Part shown: piece after piece, positions 60,068 to 64,000 of the stretch
How the letters are laid out: every line of letters begins with the position of its first letter
Position numbering within the stretch: position 1 is the first letter of the stretch
Source of the DNA: Nakamurella multipartita DSM 44233
GTDB taxonomy: Bacteria > Actinomycetota > Actinomycetes > Mycobacteriales > Nakamurellaceae
Direction: 5' to 3'
Assembly: GCF_000024365.1 (NCBI RefSeq)
Contig: NC_013235.1
Coordinates: forward strand, 4,464,001-4,528,000
DNA: 64,000 nucleotides
Translations under genes and position numbers: made by a program
Notes under the pieces: model-generated
The model's input: the letters and a program-made list of their open reading frames with translations, nothing else
What the model was told of the DNA's origin: nothing
Database searches by the model: none

Positions 60068-61132
60068 TCAGGCGGTGATGTCGACGGGGCGGCCGGTGCG
60101 GGCGGCCTCGATGACCGCGTCGACCACCTTGAGGGTCTTGAGGCCGTCGCGGCCGCTGCAGACCGGTTGCTCGTCCCCGCGGATGACGGCGGCGAAGTGG
60201 GTGATCTGGTTGGCCAGCGGGTCGCTGCGCTCCAACTCGATCGTCGACGAGGTCAACGGCTCCCACCAGGACGGGGTGCCCTCGTAGACCTTGAGCCGCA
60301 TGGTCGGCACCGACAGCGAGCCGCGGGTGCCGGCCAGGTGGTAGCAGTCCTCGTCGGGGAAGCTGTCGTAGCTCTTGTTCTCCAGCGAGGTCTGCTCCCA
60401 CGAGCGCGGCGAGGCGGCGGTGTCGGACAGCACGAACGTGCCCAGGGCCCCGTTCGCGAAGGTGAAGACCATCGCCGCGGTGTCCTCCACCGCGAACCCG
60501 CGGGTGGCGTCGGAGGTCACCGCCTGCACCCGCACGATGTCCCCGACCAGCGAGAGCAGGTTGTTGACCTCGTGAATCAGGTTCAGCAGGATCGGGCCGC
60601 CGCCGGGCTGGGTGCGCCACCCGCCGCCGACCTCGAAGTAGTCGTCGGGCTTGTAGAACAGGGCGGTGCCGACCACGGCGACCAGGTCGCCCAGCACGCC
60701 GCTGCGCACGACCTCGCGGGCCCGCGCCATGATCGGGCTGTAGTTGCGGTGATGGCCGGTCAGCACCGGCACCCCGGCCGCCTCGCCGGCCTCGACCAGC
60801 CGGGTGGCCGCCTCGACGGTGTCGCCGATCGGCTTCTCGACGATCACCGGGACCCCGGCCGCGACGCACTCCAGGCCGCCCTGCACGTGCACCTGGTTCG
60901 GCGTGGCCAGGATGACCCCATCGACCCCGCCGGCGGCGAACAGCTCGGCCAGCCCCGCGTACCGGGGCACGGAGTATCTCGCCGCGACCTCATCGGCGGC
61001 CGGGAACGGATCGACGATGGCGGCCAGGTCGGCCACGGTGCTCGCGTCGATCTCCTCGATGTGCCGCCGGCCGATCAGGCCGGCCCCGGCGACCGCGATC
61101 CGGACCGGGGCGCCGGCGGCCGGCGGGCTCAC
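60068..61132 (-). CDS. Gfo/Idh/MocA-family NAD(P)-dependent oxidoreductase
   Basis: 354-residue two-domain oxidoreductase. The N-terminal Rossmann domain has [14 protein letters not shown] near residue 15; the catalytic Lys is in VIVEKPIGD. The C-terminal alpha/beta domain has the His-containing segment [22 protein letters not shown]. Family members oxidise sugar and inositol hydroxyls, or 5-/3-hydroxyls of quinate-like cyclitols. The GTG at 61132 overlaps the type II dehydroquinase stop by 4 nt, so the two are translationally coupled. An oxidation feeding dehydroquinate chemistry is therefore the natural hypothesis; the substrate is unproven. Confidence 0.87.
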   Translation of the reverse strand: MSPPAAGAPVRIAVAGAGLIGRRHIEEIDASTVADLAAIVDPFPAADEVAARYSVPRYAGLAELFAAGGVDGVILATPNQVHVQGGLECVAAGVPVIVEKPIGDTVEAATRLVEAGEAAGVPVLTGHHRNYSPIMARAREVVRSGVLGDLVAVVGTALFYKPDDYFEVGGGWRTQPGGGPILLNLIHEVNNLLSLVGDIVRVQAVTSDATRGFAVEDTAAMVFTFANGALGTFVLSDTAASPRSWEQTSLENKSYDSFPDEDCYHLAGTRGSLSVPTMRLKVYEGTPSWWEPLTSSTIELERSDPLANQITHFAAVIRGDEQPVCSGRDGLKTLKVVDAVIEAARTGRPVDITA

Positions 61133-61626
61133 GTGCGCACGCCCGGCTTGAGGTTCTTGCTCACCTCGGCCTCGTGCAGCTCGTACAGGCCGCGGACGGC
61201 CAGCGAGTACCCGACGACGCCGAAGCCGACGATGATCCCGCGGGCGACTGGCGAGATCACCGAATGGTGCCGGAACTCCTCACGGGCATGCACGTTGGAG
61301 ATGTGCAGCTCGATGACCGGGACCTGCGCCCCTTCGATGGCGTCCCGGATCGCGTACGAGTAGTGGGTGTGCGCACCCGGGTTGTAGACCATGCCGATCG
61401 ACTCGCCGGCCTTGAACGCGGGGCCGGTCTCATGGATCCAGTCGATGAGCTGGCCCTCGTGGTTGGACTGCAGGAACCGCAGCTCCAGGCCGAGCTTCTC
61501 GGCGTCGGCGCGGACCAGATCCTCGACGTCGGACAGCGTGGTGTGTCCGTACACCTCGGGCTTGCGGGTGCCGAGCAGGTTCAGGTTGGGCCCGTTCATG
61601 ACGGTGATCGACGGCTTGATCGACAT
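61129..61626 (-). CDS. aroQ: Type II 3-dehydroquinate dehydratase
   Basis: 165-residue cytosolic enzyme interconverting 3-dehydroquinate and 3-dehydroshikimate. The type II motifs are complete: [19 protein letters not shown] (with the catalytic Tyr in VYG near residue 26), [32 protein letters not shown] (catalytic His and the Asn/Ser network), and [14 protein letters not shown]. The size and order are normal. Situated among catabolic genes and coupled to an oxidoreductase rather than with aroB/aroC/aroK, it is more probably a catabolic (QuiB-type) than a biosynthetic dehydroquinase. ATG 61626; a terminator separates it from the transporter gene. Confidence 0.95.
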   Translation of the reverse strand: MSIKPSITVMNGPNLNLLGTRKPEVYGHTTLSDVEDLVRADAEKLGLELRFLQSNHEGQLIDWIHETGPAFKAGESIGMVYNPGAHTHYSYAIRDAIEGAQVPVIELHISNVHAREEFRHHSVISPVARGIIVGFGVVGYSLAVRGLYELHEAEVSKNLKPGVRT

Positions 61627-61693
61627 GGGTCGAATTCTCTCCGGTAGGCAGCTGGCTCGGGAACGCGGGGTCGGACTAGGGCGGGAACGCGGA

Positions 61694-61723
61694 ACGGCCG
61701 GTCGACGACAGTCGACCGGCCGT
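61694..61723 (-). terminator. Terminator between the MHS transporter and aroQ
   Basis: A perfect 13-bp stem (61694-61706 with 61711-61723, arm ACGGCCGGTCGAC) and a 4-nt loop begins 29 nt past the transporter stop. It makes aroQ-oxidoreductase a separate transcription unit unless read-through occurs. Confidence 0.85.
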
Positions 61724-61752
61724 CCGCCGATGATGCTGGATCGGTCAGGAAC

Positions 61753-63247
61753 TCAGACGGGCTGGTCCGTCCGGGTCGACCGGATCCGGTCGTACTCCTC
61801 CTTGGGCACCGGCACGGCGTCCTTGTTGCCCAGGTCGTTCATGTGCACCCGGAAGGTCTCGCGGTCGCTGAAGGCGGCGATGGCCGCAATGATGGCCAGG
61901 CCGAAGGTGATGCTGCCGACCGTCCAGACGACGTCCATCTCGATCGAATCGGCCAGCGCCCGGCAGGTCTCGCCGTTGACGATGGCGTCCGGCACGAACT
62001 TCTTGTCGACCACGCACGGGTTGGTCGGGGTCGGGCCGACGATGGCGGCGTAGATGGCCGGCAGGAAGGCGGTGATCAGGGTGCCCAGGTTCTGCGAGAC
62101 CGCGAAGCCGGTGACCCGGGTCTTGGTCGGGAACAGCTCCTGGAAGAAGGACGGGAACACCGCGTTGTAGCCCTGATACACGCAACCCCACATCAGCATG
62201 GCGAACAGGAACGCCATGGGCAGGTTGGCTTCGCTGACGAAGTACAGGTACGGGTAGGCCAGGATGCCCGAGCCCAGGCAGCCGACGATGATCACCGGGC
62301 GACGACCGATCTTGTCGGCCAGGTTGCACACGAACGGGATCAGCACGACGGCGATGATGTTGCCGGAGACCGAGATCCACAGGTAGTTGGTGGAGGTCAG
62401 CCCCACGCCGTAGGCGGCGGAGGTAGCGAAGGTGGCGCCGAGACGGTGACCGCGGTCGGAATGGCGTTCATCAGCGCCATGCAGGCCACGCGGACCATGT
62501 CGATGCCGTTCTCCTTGACGACCTGCACGATCGGCGCCTGCGGCACCTCGCCGTGTTCGGCCTCCTCGGCGAACGCCGGGGTCTCGTCGACGTTGCGACG
62601 GATCATGTAGCCGGCCAGCACGACCAGCGCGGACAGGAAGAACGGAACCCGCCAGCCCCAGGACTGGAAGGCCTCGGTCGGCATCAGGGCCGACAGCGGC
62701 AGGAAGATCGCGGCGGCGAAGACCTGGCCGGCCTGGACACCCTGCAGGGTGAAGCTGGCGTAGTAGCCGCGACGGCCGAACGGCGCGTGCTCGACGATCA
62801 TCGCGCTGGCACCGGAGATCTCGCCGCCGACCGCGAAGCCCTGGATCAGGCGCAGGGCGACCAGCAGGATCGGGGCCCAGATGCCGATGGCCGCGTAGCT
62901 GGGCAGCAGACCGACGCAGAACGTCGAGAACCCGATCAGCAGCATGCACAGCACCAGCACGTTCTTGCGACCGTGCTCGTCACCCCAGTGACCCAGCACG
63001 AACGCACCGATGGGCCGGGCGACGTAGCCGACACCGAAGGTGGCGAACGAGGCGACGATGCCGACCTGGGCGTTGTCGCTCGGGAAGAACAGGGTCGGGA
63101 AGATCAGCGCCGCGGCCTGGCGTAGATGAAGAAGTCGTAGTACTCCAGGGCACTGCCGATCCAGCCGCTGGCCGCGGCCTTCTTCGGGGTTTTGACGTGC
63201 TCCGTCGGTTCGTGCGAGCCCGGTGGCTCCTTGATGACGTCTGCCAT
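61753..63247 (-). pseudogene. MHS-family (metabolite:H+ symporter) transporter with two frameshifts
   Basis: A 12-helix major facilitator, closest in pattern to the shikimate/proline-betaine MHS transporters. The frame starts at ATG 63247 (AGGAG about 7 nt upstream; IGSALEYYDFFIY in helix 1) and breaks near 63118-63122. Adding one C there restores the family text QAAALIFPTLFFP. The second frame runs through GHWGDEHGRKNVLVL and breaks near 62438-62442, where adding one T restores VFGATFATSAAYGVG. The third frame continues to a normal C-terminus. Each break is a single missing base. Repaired, the protein would be about 498 residues. Either a young pseudogene or two sequence errors; nothing suggests programmed frameshifting. 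Confidence 0.85.
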
Positions 63248-63576
63248 GTGGTTCTCCTCGTCACGGGTCGCCGGGCGCGACTTGCGTCGGCTGTGAAGTA
63301 GTCCACAGCGCGGACCACACCCGGTCAACGACACCGGGGGCGCTTTCCGCTGGACGGCAGCACACGAGCGGACCGGTCACGGATCGGGGGTCAGTGCAGT
63401 GACGAAACGAAAACGATTGACAGACAAAAGGGCTCGCTGCGAAGGCGGGACCTGGGTCGATGCGCGGTGCGGGGACCCGGCAACGCAACGGCGGATTTTT
63501 TCGATCGTCGCAACAAGGGTGGGTCCACCGGCAGCGGTGGACCCACCCTTGTCGGCGGGTCGAAATCTTCAGCAGA
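63248..63576. other. Intergenic region upstream of the MHS transporter
   Basis: 329 bp holding the ribosome binding site of the transporter (63252-63258) and the terminator of the gene pair to its right (63513-63552). I see no coding sequence. It should contain the transporter promoter on the minus strand, but no element of good consensus is apparent to me. A TTGACA-like string on the plus strand (63417-63422) has no gene behind it. Confidence 0.6.
63513..63552 (-). terminator. Terminator after the small membrane protein gene
   Basis: A perfect 17-bp stem (63513-63529 with 63536-63552; arm ACAAGGGTGGGTCCACC) and a 6-nt loop begins 24 nt past the stop of the 63-residue gene. Confidence 0.88.
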
Positions 63577-63768
63577 TCACGGGACGAACCGGTGACGCAT
63601 GATCATGTTGACGACGACCGCGAGCAATCCGATGACGATCAACATCCAGGCGACGAGCTCGAAATCGGGGCCGCCCCGGTAGAGCAGGACGATGCCACCG
63701 AACAGCACCAGGGCCGAAAAACCCATGGCCAGAATCCACCGCCAGCGTGCGGCCGACGCGTCGTTCAT
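63577..63768 (-). CDS. Small two-helix membrane protein
   Basis: 63 residues with two predicted membrane helices (WILAMGFSALVLFGGIVLLY, residues about 11-30, and VAWMLIVIGLLAVVVNMIM, about 39-57) joined by a short charged loop; the C-terminus is basic (RHRFVP). The ATG at 63768 overlaps the upstream shikimate dehydrogenase-like gene by 4 nt, so it is translated with it. Family not recognised. It could be an accessory subunit for a transporter or a membrane anchor for the dehydrogenase; neither is shown. Confidence 0.7.
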   Translation of the reverse strand: MNDASAARWRWILAMGFSALVLFGGIVLLYRGGPDFELVAWMLIVIGLLAVVVNMIMRHRFVP

Positions 63769-64000
63769 GGCTGGATCAACGAGGTTTCACGAAGCTCGTC
63801 GGCGGTGGTGGTGCCGAAGCCGAAGAACTCCAGGTAGGCCGGGATCTGCTCGTAGAGCATGTCGGTACCGATCTGGATGGGACAGCCCTTGTCCAGCGCG
63901 GCCTGCAGGAACGGCGTGATGGTCTGCTTCATCACCACGTCGGCGACGAACGTCCCCGGCGCGATCCGATCGACGTCCACGGGTAGCGGGTCGCCGTCCT
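63765..64000 (-). CDS. Shikimate/quinate dehydrogenase-like protein, 5' part outside window
   Basis: C-terminal 77 residues or so of a shikimate dehydrogenase-family protein (the frame remains open to the window edge, where it reads PLPVDVDRIAPGTFVADVV). MKQTITPFLQAALDKGCPIQIGTDMLYEQIPAYLEFFGFG corresponds to the AroE/YdiB/RifI C-terminal helix pair, in which GTDMLYEQ takes the place of the GxxML-xxQ motif. With aroQ and quiC in the same locus, an NAD-dependent catabolic quinate/shikimate dehydrogenase is the likely role. It runs to the window end; the true start is beyond base 64000. Confidence 0.85.
   Translation of the reverse strand, partial: DGDPLPVDVDRIAPGTFVADVVMKQTITPFLQAALDKGCPIQIGTDMLYEQIPAYLEFFGFGTTTADELRETSLIQP

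Noticed and set aside
61753-63247. Programmed ribosomal frameshift in the MHS transporter
   Set aside because: Two separate sites, neither with a slippery heptamer followed by a pseudoknot-like structure; single-base loss or sequence error explains both.
63417-63440. Plus-strand TTGACA promoter-like string
   Set aside because: No plausible -10 at 16-18 bp and no plus-strand gene downstream.

Overview
The window is chromosomal DNA from a high-GC actinobacterium. Four things support this: the GC-rich codon use, GTG/TTG starts with purine-rich ribosome binding sites, an actinobacterial-type rRNA operon, and a minus-strand gene order that matches the Mycobacterium tuberculosis Rv1691-Rv1713 neighbourhood gene for gene. 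A Nakamurella/Frankineae-like host is a guess; the 16S gene at 35128-36646 would settle it.

Region 1 (1-31250) is mostly this conserved housekeeping block, read right to left. In transcription order it runs: TPR protein, HAD phosphatase, a small protein, tlyA, nadK, recN, steA, mctB, [accessory insert], pyrG, Nudix hydrolase, xerD, [accessory insert], membrane protein, parA, scpA, scpB, rluB, cmk, plsC, der. Most neighbours overlap by 4 or 8 nt, which implies translational coupling. The accessory inserts are a two-component system with an ABC exporter plus an ISL3-family insertion sequence (15.6-21.4 kb), and an AI-2E-type permease, a DUF1540 protein and a hemerythrin-like protein (9.4-11.8 kb). 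At the left edge lie a truncated Na+/Ca2+-type exchanger and a decayed FAD/Fe-S oxidoreductase.

Region 2 (31376-36919) is a complete minus-strand 16S-23S-5S operon. It has a recognisable promoter, a leader, a tRNA-less spacer, a 35-bp 23S processing stem and a strong terminator. Beyond it lie a lipoprotein and pyruvate phosphate dikinase.

Region 3 (40.9-64 kb) is catabolic and accessory. First come the lower meta-cleavage enzymes (2-hydroxypentadienoate hydratase, acylating aldehyde dehydrogenase, 4-hydroxy-2-oxovalerate aldolase) around an IclR regulator. Next are a large LuxR/LAL ATPase, a LysR and a second IclR regulator, and a class I-type PHA synthase. Then follows what looks like a quinate/shikimate utilisation locus: a fused 3-dehydroshikimate dehydratase/VOC enzyme, type II dehydroquinase, a shikimate dehydrogenase-like protein (cut by the window end), an MHS-family transporter with two frameshifts, a Gfo/Idh/MocA oxidoreductase, a KstD-like flavoprotein and a second TIM-barrel protein. 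The working model is import of quinate or shikimate, oxidation to 3-dehydroquinate/3-dehydroshikimate, and dehydration to protocatechuate. The roles of the flavoprotein, the Gfo/Idh/MocA protein and the second TIM barrel are open.

Two complete ISL3-family elements are present, each with terminal inverted repeats and perfect 8-bp target duplications. One has split a perfect 61-bp palindrome downstream of mctB.
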